From NCBI GenBank assembly GCA_030151365.1, contig JASLDW010000029.1:1-38158 (forward strand): a stretch of DNA of 38,158 nucleotides, given 5' to 3'. The translations under genes were made by a program, and so were the position numbers. Source of the DNA: Lysobacter sp. (GTDB lineage Bacteria; Pseudomonadota; Gammaproteobacteria; Xanthomonadales; Xanthomonadaceae). The notes under the pieces were generated by a model. It was not told where the DNA came from, did not search any database, and worked only from the letters and a program-made list of their open reading frames with translations. Shown in pieces: positions 8,341 through 16,494 of the stretch. Numbering within the stretch: position 1 is the first letter of the stretch; every line of letters begins with the position of its first letter.

Positions 8341-8718
8341 GTGACCCAAGCTCCAGGCGTGTTCCCGTTGTCCCGGCGCAGGTGGTCCTGGCTGGCCGGC
8401 GTGGCCGTGCTGACCGTGGCGGCATTGCTGTCGACTTGGGTCGGCGACTGGACCGAACGGCTCGCCGGCGGCGATGGCCCGCACATCACCACCGAACCGC
8501 TGCCGCAGGCGGCGCTGCCTGCGGAGGGTGCGCTGGCGCCGTCCGCGCGCGGCGAGCTGGCCCCGGATGCGCGCGACGCAGCGGTGGTGCGCGACCTCGA
8601 ATTCCTGTCGTGGTACTCGCAACGCCGCGGCAGCGGCGCGCCTGCCGTTACCGCGCTGCCCGAATTGCCCGAGACCATGAGCGATGGCGAATCGCCGGAA
8701 GGCAACGATGCACAGTGA
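8341..8718 (+). CDS. Small single-pass membrane protein, hypothetical
   Basis: A 125-residue protein with basic residues then one transmembrane helix (about 15-33, WSWLAGVAVLTVAALLSTWV) and a likely periplasmic or cytoplasmic acidic tail containing the motif LEFLSWYSQRRG. I do not recognise a named family. Similar small proteins with an 'F-L-x-W' motif often sit before DUF3106-type proteins in gammaproteobacteria, commonly after an ECF sigma factor. No sigma gene is present here. The start is a GTG at 8341 without a clear ribosome binding site, so the N-terminus is uncertain. The 3' end overlaps the next gene by 11 bp, indicating an operon. Confidence 0.65.
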   Translation: MTQAPGVFPLSRRRWSWLAGVAVLTVAALLSTWVGDWTERLAGGDGPHITTEPLPQAALPAEGALAPSARGELAPDARDAAVVRDLEFLSWYSQRRGSGAPAVTALPELPETMSDGESPEGNDAQ

Positions 8719-9241
8719 ACGCGCCAACCCGTGCATGATCGCGATGATCGCGATGGCGATCGCCGGATGCCAGCGCACGCCTGCACCGACGCCGCAGGCG
8801 GAGGCCAATCCGCAGGCCGTTGACATCGTGCACGCGCGCGACCAGCGCGAACGCCGCTCGGCGTGGCTGCAACTGGACGAGGCGCAGCGCCAGCGCATCC
8901 GCGACGCGGCGACGGCATTCGCCGCGTTGCCGGTGGACGAACAGTCGCGATTCCGCGCCGAGTTCGCGCAGCTCGACCGCGCCGAACAGCGCGGCTGGCT
9001 GCTCGGTCCGCAGGTCGGCGCGGCGTGGCCGCAGCTGTCGCCGCTGTTCTCCTACGTGCCCGAGGACGAACGCGCGCCCTTGCTGCGCATCCTCCACGAC
9101 ATGGATCCCGACGAACTGGCGATGCTGGCGCGGATCGCCTGGCGCACGCCGCCGGAGCAGCGTGACGCGTTGCGCAAGGAATTCATCGAAGTGCCCGCCG
9201 CGAATCGCGCGGCGTGGCTGTCGCAAGCGTCGGAGCGTTGA
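8708..9241 (+). CDS. DUF3106-like lipoprotein
   Basis: A 177-residue protein with a short N-region, hydrophobic stretch and lipobox AIAGC (C21), so it is probably a lipoprotein. The mature part is rich in Trp, Arg and Gln and has repeated helical units of the 'W..L....Q.R.R' kind (RRSAWLQLDEAQRQRIR, TPPEQRDALRKEF), typical of DUF3106 proteins of unknown function. The ATG at 8708 has a well-spaced GGAAGG at 8697-8702. An ATG at 8735 would still give a lipoprotein signal. It overlaps the preceding gene and ends only 7 bp from the stop of the convergent DUF4286 gene. Confidence 0.72.
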   Translation: MHSERANPCMIAMIAMAIAGCQRTPAPTPQAEANPQAVDIVHARDQRERRSAWLQLDEAQRQRIRDAATAFAALPVDEQSRFRAEFAQLDRAEQRGWLLGPQVGAAWPQLSPLFSYVPEDERAPLLRILHDMDPDELAMLARIAWRTPPEQRDALRKEFIEVPAANRAAWLSQASER

Positions 9242-9248
9242 GCGGCGC

Positions 9249-9557
9249 TCAATCCGCCAATGGTTCGAGAATCCTGCGGCTCGCGCTGAAACGATCGCCG
9301 AAGCGCGCGCTGCCGTCGCCGCGCATGGCGGCGGCGTGATGGTCGAAATAGTCCTGCAGCGCGGCGCGGCTGCGGACGCGATAGTGGACGCACAAGAGCA
9401 TGCGCCCGGTCGGCGGGTTCTCGATCGTGGAGGTCCGGGCGTCGAGGAAGCCCGGCAACGTGAGGATCGCGGCGACGTGGTCACGCAGCCACGCCAGGAA
9501 GGCGTCGGCGATGGCGGCATCGACGTCGAGATTGACCTCGTAGATCACGTTCGCCAT
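9249..9557 (-). CDS. DUF4286 family protein
   Basis: A 102-residue soluble protein starting MANVIYEVNLDVD. It has the ferredoxin-like (dimeric alpha-beta barrel) pattern typical of the DUF4286 family: an opening beta strand, FLAWLRDHV, LPGF, then a strand with LLCVHYRVRS and a DYFDHHAAAMR helix. Function is unknown; the fold is shared with small monooxygenase-like and antibiotic-biosynthesis-monooxygenase proteins. A strong ribosome binding site (GGGAGGAG) precedes the ATG, and the start is 13 nt after the DUF3667 stop, so the two are cotranscribed. Confidence 0.82.
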   Translation of the reverse strand: MANVIYEVNLDVDAAIADAFLAWLRDHVAAILTLPGFLDARTSTIENPPTGRMLLCVHYRVRSRAALQDYFDHHAAAMRGDGSARFGDRFSASRRILEPLAD

Positions 9558-9570
9558 CGCTTCTCCTCCC

Positions 9571-10740
9571 TTACTTGAGGAACACCAGCAGCAAGGCGAA
9601 CAGCCCGCCGAATATCAGCAGGAACCAGTAGATCGAGCCGATCGCGAACCACTTCACCAGCGTCAGCGCCCAGCCCTGCTTGTACACGCGTTTCTGCGTC
9701 CACAGCAGGATCACCATCATCCCCATGACCAGGAAGCTGATCATCGCGGAGACGGCGCCCGAACCCAGCAGTGCGCGCAGCGACATCGACATCAGGAAGG
9801 ACGCCAGGCTGCCCAGCAGCAGGAAGGCATGGCTGTAGAGGGCGACCACCAGGTGTTCGAGATAGGTCCATGGCGTGAACAGGTAGAACACCCGCAACAA
9901 CAGGGCGAAGACCGGGACCATGAAGAACAGCGCGGTCGGGATCGAGCCGATCCAGGCCTGGAACAGTTCCGAACGATCCTTCGCGAAACGCTTGGCGTTC
10001 TTGGCGCCGCGTTGCACGGCATTGTTGAGCGCGTCGTTGACGAAGCCCGGCAGCCATGAGACGTGGATCTCCTCGGTGCTGACGTTCCAGTCGCCGCCAT
10101 CGTCCTTGCTGTCGGGATCCTCGACCGTGGTCGAACCGGGCGGTGGCGCGGGCAGGCCCTTGGCTTTCGCCTCCTCCAATGCGCGGATGCGGGCGTCGCT
10201 CTGCGCCTGCACGCCCTTGCGCACGGCGTCCAGCATGTTCTTGGCGAAAGCGGGGTTGTCCTTGTCGGCGCCGCCCTGGTCGATCTTGGCGAGGGCCTGG
10301 TCGCGCAGCCGTTGCACCTCTTCCACCGTGGTGGCGGCGCTGATCCCGTTGGCGTCCGGCCCGTTGAAACGGATCGGCCCGGTCTCCGAATGGATGGCGA
10401 AGTGGGCGACGAAGAACGTCACCAGGCTGAGGATGACGAAGATGCGCAGCGGCGGGATGTAGCGCACGCGCTGTCCGCCGAGGTAGTTGTTGATGATGCG
10501 CCAGGGTAGCAGCATGTCGCGCAGGGTGCGGAAGATGCGGCCGTCGACGTGCCAGAACGATTCGAACACGTCCTCGATGGCATGGCGGAAGCTCTTCAGC
10601 GGGTTGTGGCCGTGCTGCCCGCACTCGTGGCAATACGCGCCCTGCAGGGCGGTCTTGCAGTTTTCGCAATGCGAGGGATGCGGGCCGTCGTGCGACATGG
10701 TCGCGGTGATCGGCTCGATCGGATCCAGCGGTTTTGTCAT
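9571..10740 (-). CDS. DUF3667 membrane protein with N-terminal zinc ribbon
   Basis: A 389-residue inner-membrane protein. A zinc-ribbon with two CxxC pairs (C25, C28, C37, C40) is followed by the signature KSFRHAIEDVFESFWHVDGRIFRTLRDML, matching DUF3667 proteins. One transmembrane helix at about 97-116 is followed by a roughly 150-residue soluble, charged segment (117-265). Four more hydrophobic helices lie between 268 and the C-terminus. Function is unknown. The ribosome binding site is GGAG, 7 nt before the ATG. The gene is divergent from the MATE exporter across 58 bp. Confidence 0.85.
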   Translation of the reverse strand: MTKPLDPIEPITATMSHDGPHPSHCENCKTALQGAYCHECGQHGHNPLKSFRHAIEDVFESFWHVDGRIFRTLRDMLLPWRIINNYLGGQRVRYIPPLRIFVILSLVTFFVAHFAIHSETGPIRFNGPDANGISAATTVEEVQRLRDQALAKIDQGGADKDNPAFAKNMLDAVRKGVQAQSDARIRALEEAKAKGLPAPPPGSTTVEDPDSKDDGGDWNVSTEEIHVSWLPGFVNDALNNAVQRGAKNAKRFAKDRSELFQAWIGSIPTALFFMVPVFALLLRVFYLFTPWTYLEHLVVALYSHAFLLLGSLASFLMSMSLRALLGSGAVSAMISFLVMGMMVILLWTQKRVYKQGWALTLVKWFAIGSIYWFLLIFGGLFALLLVFLK

Positions 10741-10798
10741 CGGGTCACTCCGGGCGAGGCGTTAAGATACCGGGCCGCGCCGTGTTGCGGCCATCCCG

Positions 10799-12163
10799 TT
10801 GTCGTTGCAGGCACTTCCCGTGGCGTCCAGACCGACTTCCTTCGCGCAGGAAATGCGCACCAGCGCCCTGCTGGCGGCGCCGCTCACGCTCGGCCATCTG
10901 TCGTCGGGCCTGATCGGGTTCGTCGATTCCTCGGTCGCCGGCCACCACGGGACCGATACCCTGGCCGGCGTTTCGGTCGGCAATGCCCTGTTCTGGCTGC
11001 CGATGCTGGTGCCGATGGGCACGCTGATGTCGTTGCCGCCGCGGGTGTCCGAACTCGATGGCGCGAAACGCCACGACGAGATCGGGCCGTTGTTCCGCCA
11101 GTCGCTGTGGCTGGCGCTGGTGCTGGGCGTGCTGATGTTCGGCTTCCTGACGCTGGCGGCGAAGCTGCTGCCGGCGATGGGCATCGCCATCGATGTGCGC
11201 CCGCATGCGCAGGCCTTCCTGCTCGGCATCCGCTGGGGCATTCCCGCCTTCACCTTCTACCTGTGCATGCGTTATCTCAGCGATGGCCTGCACTGGACCC
11301 TGCCGACCATGCTGCTCGGTTTCGGCGGACTCGCGGTGCTGGCGCCGCTCGGCTACGCGATGTGCTTCGGGCGTTTCGGCTTCGAGGCGCGCGGCGCGGC
11401 CGGACTCGGCATCGCCTCGGCGGTGATGATGTGGATGCAGGCTTGCGCGTTCGCGCTGTACCTGTGGCGATCGCCGCGCTTCGCGCGTTTCGCGCTGTTC
11501 GCGCACCTGGAGGCGCCGAACTGGGTCGAGTTGCGGCGACTGCTCGCCACCGGCCTGCCGATCGGTGTCACCGTGGCGATGGAAGGCAGTCTCTTCATCG
11601 TCACGTCGTTGTTGATTGGGCGCCTGGGCGCGATCCCGGCGGCGGCGCACCAGATCGCCATCAACGTCGCCAGCCTGTGCTTCATGATTCCGCTCGGCCT
11701 TGCCGAAGCGACGACGGTGCGCGTCGGCCATGCCCGCGGCCGCGAGGACGGCATGGCGCTGCGGCGCGCATTGCGCGCGAGTTACGCCCTGCTGCTGATC
11801 ACCCAGACCGCGAGCGCGCTGGTGCTGGTGTTCGGCCGCCACCTGATCGTCGGCGCCTATACCCAGGATGCGATGGTGGCGACGCTGGCGGCGCAATTGC
11901 TGCTGTTCGCGGTCGCGTTCCAGTATCCCGACGGCGTGCAGGTGATCTCGGCCGGTGCCTTGCGCGGCATGCAGGACACCCGCGTGCCGATGCTGCTCGC
12001 CGCGTTCGCCTATTGGGGCGTCGGCATGCCGATCGGCGCGGGACTCGGGCTGGGCCTTGGTTACGGTCCGCAGGGCATGTGGGTGGGCCTGATCGCCGGC
12101 CTGACCGTGGCCGCGATCCTGCTCGGCCGACGGGCCTGGCGCAGCAGTCGCCGGCTGGCCTGA
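10799..12163 (+). CDS. MATE family multidrug/Na+ (or H+) antiporter
   Basis: A 454-residue inner-membrane exporter with about twelve transmembrane helices in two pseudo-repeats. Typical MATE segments are AAPLTLGHLSSGLIGFVDSSVAGH near the N-terminus, LATGLPIGVTVAMEGSLF at the start of the second half, and ALRGMQDTRVPMLLAAFAYW near the C-terminus. The family expels cationic drugs and dyes using ion gradients and is close to NorM; the substrate is not predictable. The start is uncertain: a TTG at 10799, GTG at 10820 and ATG at 10853 are in frame, and none has a strong ribosome binding site. Confidence 0.9.
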   Translation: MSLQALPVASRPTSFAQEMRTSALLAAPLTLGHLSSGLIGFVDSSVAGHHGTDTLAGVSVGNALFWLPMLVPMGTLMSLPPRVSELDGAKRHDEIGPLFRQSLWLALVLGVLMFGFLTLAAKLLPAMGIAIDVRPHAQAFLLGIRWGIPAFTFYLCMRYLSDGLHWTLPTMLLGFGGLAVLAPLGYAMCFGRFGFEARGAAGLGIASAVMMWMQACAFALYLWRSPRFARFALFAHLEAPNWVELRRLLATGLPIGVTVAMEGSLFIVTSLLIGRLGAIPAAAHQIAINVASLCFMIPLGLAEATTVRVGHARGREDGMALRRALRASYALLLITQTASALVLVFGRHLIVGAYTQDAMVATLAAQLLLFAVAFQYPDGVQVISAGALRGMQDTRVPMLLAAFAYWGVGMPIGAGLGLGLGYGPQGMWVGLIAGLTVAAILLGRRAWRSSRRLA

Positions 12164-12253
12164 ATCTTCGATCACGGCAGCCGCTTCCTTCCGGCACATG
12201 CGGGCGACCGCAGGACTGCTAGGCTGTCCGCATCCAGCTCCGATTCTTCTTCG

Positions 12254-14164
12254 ATGAACCAGCCTGCACCGCGTCGCGCCAACCCGATTTTCAGCTTCTT
12301 CAAGGGCGTCTGGGACGTCGCCAACTTCACCCGGCGCCTCGTCCTCAACATCGTCTTCTTCGTCCTGCTGTTCCTCTTCGTCGGCTTCCTGTCGATGAGC
12401 GGGCGCGCGATGATCACCCCGGTGCTCGATCGCACCACGCTGGTGCTGGCGCCGGAAGGCAAGGTGATGGAAGAGGACGGTCGCGATGCGCTGACCAAGC
12501 TGATGGCGCAGAACAGCGAGGGGGATCCCAGCCGCAAGGTCGTGCGCCTGCGCGACCTGATCAAAGTGATCGATGGCGCGGCCAAGGACACGTCGATCGA
12601 GCGCGTGCTCCTCGATGTCGACGATCTCCACCCGTCCGGCATGGCCAGCACGCACGAAATCGTCGCCGCCCTGCAGCGGCTCAAGGCCAGCGGCAAGCAG
12701 GTGATCGCGTTCTCGCAAGGCATGACGCAGGGCCAGTACCTGATCGCCGCGCAGGCCAGCCAGGTCTACCTCGATCCCGATGGCCACGGTCTGTTGCTGG
12801 AGGGGTTGTCGAGCTATCGCCCGTACATGCGCGAAGGCCTGCAGGACAAGCTCGGCATCGACTTCAAACTGTTCAAGGTCGGCGAATACAAGTCGGCGGC
12901 GGAACCCTATGTGCGCGACAACGCGTCGCCGGAAGCGAAGGAGGCCGACCTGTTCTGGATGAACGACCTCTGGCAGCGCTACATCGGCGACATCGCTTCC
13001 GCGCGCAAGCTGACGCCGGACGCCGTCAAGGCCGGTGTCGACGGCATCGCGCAGGGTGTTGCCGACGCGCAGGGCGATCTTGCCAAGTACGCACTCGAGC
13101 AGAAGCTGGTCGATGGCCTGAAGACGCGCGCCGAAGTCGATGACATGCTCGTCAAGGCCGGTGTCGCCGACAAGGACGCCGACGGCGGATTCCGCCGGAT
13201 CGATTACGACCAGTACCTGCGCAATCTGCGCACGTCCGTGCCCAGTGGCGACGGCACGCAACAGGTCGCGATCGTGGTGGCCGAAGGCGAGATCGTGCCG
13301 GGCAAGCAGGGCGGCGGTCGCGTCGGCGGCGATTCGACCTCGGAACTGCTGCGGGAGGCGCGCCTCGACGACATGGTGAAGGCGGTGGTGCTGCGGGTGG
13401 ATTCGCCCGGCGGCGAAGTCTTCGCCTCCGAACAGATCCGTCGCGAAGTGCAGGCGCTGAAGAACGCCGGCAAGCCGGTGGTGGTGTCGATGGGCGATGT
13501 CGCGGCGTCGGGCGGTTACTGGATCAGCATGAACGCCGATCGCATCTACGCCGATCCGTCGACGATCACCGGATCGATCGGCATCTTCGGCCTGATCCCG
13601 AACGCGGCGCGCGCACTGGGCAAGGTCGGCGTGCACAGCGATGGCGTCGCCACCGCGCCGCTGGCCGGCGCGCTGGACATCACCCGGCCGATGGATCCCG
13701 GGGTCGCCACCATCCTGCAATCGGTGATCGAGAAGGGCTATCGCGATTTCACCGGCAAGGTCGCGCAGGCGCGCAAGCAGAGCGTCGAGCAGATCGATGC
13801 GATCGCCCGCGGTCGCGTGTGGAGCGGCGCGCAGGCGAAGGAGCGCGGACTGGTCGATGAGTTCGGAGGCCTGCAGGCCGCGGTCGATTTCGCCGCGAAC
13901 AAGGCCAGGATCGCCAAGGACCAGGTGCGCGTGCGCTACATCGAGCGCCGCGCCGGCACCCTCGACACCTTGCTGTCCGGCAATGTCGAATCGCGCATCG
14001 CCGAAAGCGTGCTGGCGCGTTCGTCCTGGTTGCGCGGTCTGGCCGAGGGCGGCGCCGATGCGCGCGTCGAACGCCAGTTGCAGGATCTCCGCGAGCAGTT
14101 CGCGCGCGCGCGTTCGCCGGTGCAGGCGATGGCGCATTGCTATTGCGGTTTCGATTCGCTGTAA
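12254..14164 (+). CDS. sppA: Signal peptide peptidase SppA, 67K type
   Basis: Membrane-anchored serine protease that degrades signal peptides left after secretion; it acts on the periplasmic side. The 636-residue length indicates the fused double-domain form seen in E. coli. One transmembrane helix lies at about 29-47. The catalytic lysine is in the N-terminal half (VGEYKSAAEP, K213) and the nucleophilic serine in the C-terminal half (MGDVAASGGYW, S419), matching K209 and S409 of the E. coli enzyme. The oxyanion-related DSPGG motif is present at about 383-387. The ATG at 12254 begins a normal basic N-terminus. The last residues contain a short CYC motif not expected for the family. The SDR gene follows 16 bp downstream. 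Confidence 0.95.
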   Translation: MNQPAPRRANPIFSFFKGVWDVANFTRRLVLNIVFFVLLFLFVGFLSMSGRAMITPVLDRTTLVLAPEGKVMEEDGRDALTKLMAQNSEGDPSRKVVRLRDLIKVIDGAAKDTSIERVLLDVDDLHPSGMASTHEIVAALQRLKASGKQVIAFSQGMTQGQYLIAAQASQVYLDPDGHGLLLEGLSSYRPYMREGLQDKLGIDFKLFKVGEYKSAAEPYVRDNASPEAKEADLFWMNDLWQRYIGDIASARKLTPDAVKAGVDGIAQGVADAQGDLAKYALEQKLVDGLKTRAEVDDMLVKAGVADKDADGGFRRIDYDQYLRNLRTSVPSGDGTQQVAIVVAEGEIVPGKQGGGRVGGDSTSELLREARLDDMVKAVVLRVDSPGGEVFASEQIRREVQALKNAGKPVVVSMGDVAASGGYWISMNADRIYADPSTITGSIGIFGLIPNAARALGKVGVHSDGVATAPLAGALDITRPMDPGVATILQSVIEKGYRDFTGKVAQARKQSVEQIDAIARGRVWSGAQAKERGLVDEFGGLQAAVDFAANKARIAKDQVRVRYIERRAGTLDTLLSGNVESRIAESVLARSSWLRGLAEGGADARVERQLQDLREQFARARSPVQAMAHCYCGFDSL

Positions 14165-14180
14165 CCACGGAGCGCCCGAC

Positions 14181-14954
14181 ATGCACAATCCGCGCTGGCG
14201 ACTGGATGGACAGACCGCACTGGTCACCGGCGGCAGCGCCGGCATCGGACTGGCGATCGCGCGCGAGCTGCTCGGTCTCGGCGCGGAAGTGATGCTGGCG
14301 GCGCGCGACGGCGGCGTGCTGGAACAGGTCGCCGCCGACCTGCAGGACGAATTCCCCGATCGCGGCGTGTTCGCCTACAACTGCGACGTCAGCGACGAGG
14401 AAGAGCGTGGCGCGTTGATGGATTGGGTCGAGGACCAGGGCGGCCTGCACATCCTCGTCAACAATGCCGGCACCAATCGCAGCCGGCCGACCGTCGAATA
14501 CGGCGAGGACGAGTGGCGGCAGATCTTCGAGACCAACCTGTTCTCCGCGTTCGAGTTGTCGCGTCTGGCACATCCGCTGCTGGCGCAGCACGCGGCATCG
14601 AGCATCGTCAACGTCGGCAGCGTGTCGGGGCTGACGCATGTGCGGACCGGCGCGCCCTACGGCATGAGCAAGGCCGCGCTGCACCAGATGACGCGCAATC
14701 TCGCGGTGGAATGGGCGGAAGACGGCGTGCGCGTGAATTCGGTGGCGCCGTGGTACATCCGCACGCGCCGCACCTCGCCGAAGCTGTCCGATCCCGAATA
14801 CCTCGACGACGTACTGCAACGCACGCCGATGGGGCGCATCGGCGATCCCGAGGAAGTCGCGGCGGCAGTCGCCTTCCTGTGCCTGCCCGCGGCGAGCTAC
14901 ATCACCGGCGAATGCATCGCGGTGGACGGCGGTTTCCTGCGTTACGGATTCTGA
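14181..14954 (+). CDS. SDR family oxidoreductase (tropinone reductase-like)
   Basis: A 257-residue NAD(P)-dependent short-chain dehydrogenase/reductase. The cofactor motif TGGSAGIG is at 16-23, NNAG at 94-97, N119, and the catalytic S147 and YxxxK (Y160, K164). The C-terminal GECIAVDGGFLRYGF is classical. Overall it looks most like the plant tropinone reductase-like subgroup, but bacterial members act on many alcohols and ketones, so no substrate is claimed. The ATG has CGGAG 8 nt upstream. Its stop lies only 3 bp from the stop of the convergent XVIPCD-like gene, and no terminator separates them. Confidence 0.9.
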   Translation: MHNPRWRLDGQTALVTGGSAGIGLAIARELLGLGAEVMLAARDGGVLEQVAADLQDEFPDRGVFAYNCDVSDEEERGALMDWVEDQGGLHILVNNAGTNRSRPTVEYGEDEWRQIFETNLFSAFELSRLAHPLLAQHAASSIVNVGSVSGLTHVRTGAPYGMSKAALHQMTRNLAVEWAEDGVRVNSVAPWYIRTRRTSPKLSDPEYLDDVLQRTPMGRIGDPEEVAAAVAFLCLPAASYITGECIAVDGGFLRYGF

Positions 14955-14957
14955 CGC

Positions 14958-15758
14958 TCAACGCGACGGCTGCATCGCCGGCCTTGGCGTCGCGTCCGGC
15001 GAGGGAGCATCGACGCATGCGAGCGACTCGCGGAGTGCCGCGGCGGTTCCCGGTCGCACCTGGTCGACGGCGACGCTCACGCGCATGCTCGCCGGGTCCG
15101 CGAGATCGCCCTGGACCGCGAATACCCGGCTGCCATCGCTGGACGACACCACCGATACCGGGAGCGCCGGCGTGAATCCCTCGCGATGGCCCGCGTCGGC
15201 GAGCGCATACGCGACATCTTCCGCACGCACGCCGACGGCCATGCGCGTGATTGCGGCGGCGGGAATCCTCGCGACCAGACTCTGCGCGAGATCGGCGTGG
15301 CTGCGCAAAGCGGGCTGGCTGCTCTCGCGGGTCGGGCGGTCGCCATGCACGCCGAACTGCTTCAGGCGTTCTTCCAGCGTTTCGACCAGGGCATTGGTCT
15401 GTTCGCGCCCCCAGCGATGGTCGATGCCGTCGATGCGAAGTTCGCCGACGGGATGGGTCTTGGCCCAGCCGACGTAATGCAGGTACTGGTCGATCAGGAA
15501 CTGCGTCTGCATCGAGGCCACCGCGCCACTGCGTCGCGACGGAACCTGGTCCAGCGTTTCCTGCATGGAAGCGTCGAGCAGGCGGTTCGCCTTCGCCAGG
15601 AGTTCGCCGCGATGTTCGCGGGCGACCATCGCCAGCGGCAGATCGCTGTCGCGCAGTTGCCCGGGTTCGATCACCTGTGCGCTCAGGCGCTCGCTGCCGG
15701 GCTCGCGGGCGATCCCGAGACTGAAATCGGGGATGGTCAATCGCTCGAATTCGACCAC
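14958..15758 (-). CDS. Putative X-T4SS effector-type protein with C-terminal XVIPCD-like domain
   Basis: A 266-residue protein. Residues about 150-250 resemble the XVIPCD, the C-terminal domain that Xanthomonadales use to send antibacterial toxins through the X-type type IV secretion system. Shared features are a helix like AEDVAYALADAGHREGF, then a strand pair with SSDGSRVFAVQGDLADP, then a strand and helix ending RVSVAVDQV...LRES. The N-terminal 150 residues are helical and charged and match no toxin domain I know. The only possible start is GTG 15758, because an in-frame TGA lies nine codons upstream. There is no good ribosome binding site. It follows the DUF4124 pair by 58 bp. No T4SS genes are in the window. 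Assignment rests on remembered consensus, not a search. Confidence 0.6.
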   Translation of the reverse strand: MVEFERLTIPDFSLGIAREPGSERLSAQVIEPGQLRDSDLPLAMVAREHRGELLAKANRLLDASMQETLDQVPSRRSGAVASMQTQFLIDQYLHYVGWAKTHPVGELRIDGIDHRWGREQTNALVETLEERLKQFGVHGDRPTRESSQPALRSHADLAQSLVARIPAAAITRMAVGVRAEDVAYALADAGHREGFTPALPVSVVSSSDGSRVFAVQGDLADPASMRVSVAVDQVRPGTAAALRESLACVDAPSPDATPRPAMQPSR

Positions 15759-15816
15759 GGGCTCAGGTATCCGGTCTGTGATTCAATCCATTCAAAGTGT
15801 GACTACTATCAAATTT

Positions 15817-16494
15817 TCAGTTTTGGGTCAAACATGAACGATTCATTACTTGCTGCGCCTGGTCACGTTGTCGGGTTGCCCGTTCGACCAGATCCGGGTT
15901 GCCGAGTTCCAGCATCGACTTGGCCTCGGCCAGCCGCTGCTTCCAGATGGCGCACAGTTCCTGGTCAGGGATGCGCTCGCAGCGGTCACGCTCCGTCTCG
16001 CACTGGTGGTCGGGGATGTTTTGCGAGCCGCTGACGTTCACCAGCGGGATGTCGCGGCAGCGTTCGGGTGGAGTGTCGGTCTCGTTGACGTAGCTGCCGC
16101 CCGACGAGGTATGGCAGCGATACAGTGGAGGTGGCGGCAACGGCGTGTCGTCGACGGGGGGTGGTGAAGGTGGCGCGACCGCTTGCGGCTGCGCTGCAGG
16201 AGCGGGAGGTGTCGCAGTGGGCGTGACGGCGGGTTCCGGCAATGGCGTCGGCAGCGGGTCGATCGGTCGCGCGATCACGCTGCGTTCCTGGTGCTGGCCA
16301 CGCGGGCATGGCGCGTTCTGGATGCTGAGCATGCCGCCGGCATCGGTGCAGCGATAGATCACGGTGACGTTGGGATCATTCGCCGCAGGCTTGGCTTTGC
16401 GCGTGCGCACGGATTGGCCGGCGCTGTCGCCGACGGCGAGTGCCAGCGACAGTCCGGTCGCGATGATCGTTCTGCTCGAAGTCTTCAGCCGCAT
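15817..16494 (-). CDS. DUF4124-containing exported protein, copy 2
   Basis: A 225-residue protein with an N-terminal signal (about 1-26). Two DUF4124-like units follow: IYRCTDAGGMLSIQNAPCP (46-64) and LYRCHTSSGGSYVNETD (124-140), joined by a proline-rich linker (about 79-122). The C-terminus is a charged helical segment framed by cysteines (C165, C172, C181, C221), which probably form disulfides in the periplasm. DUF4124 proteins are exported and of unknown function. The ATG at 16494 overlaps the end of the upstream paralogue by 10 bp, so the pair is translationally linked. Frame extension further upstream is a shadow of that paralogue. Confidence 0.8.
   Translation of the reverse strand: MRLKTSSRTIIATGLSLALAVGDSAGQSVRTRKAKPAANDPNVTVIYRCTDAGGMLSIQNAPCPRGQHQERSVIARPIDPLPTPLPEPAVTPTATPPAPAAQPQAVAPPSPPPVDDTPLPPPPLYRCHTSSGGSYVNETDTPPERCRDIPLVNVSGSQNIPDHQCETERDRCERIPDQELCAIWKQRLAEAKSMLELGNPDLVERATRQRDQAQQVMNRSCLTQN

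Noticed and set aside
10745..14245. A very long open frame on the minus strand (about 1166 codons) across MATE and sppA
   Set aside because: Product is His/Arg/Gln-rich low-complexity sequence with no domain, and both genes it opposes are clear families. It is a GC-bias shadow.
15817..16494. DUF4124 copy 2 as a classic X-T4SS immunity lipoprotein
   Set aside because: It lacks a lipobox and has the DUF4124 layout; the partner relation to the XVIPCD-like protein stays a hypothesis only.
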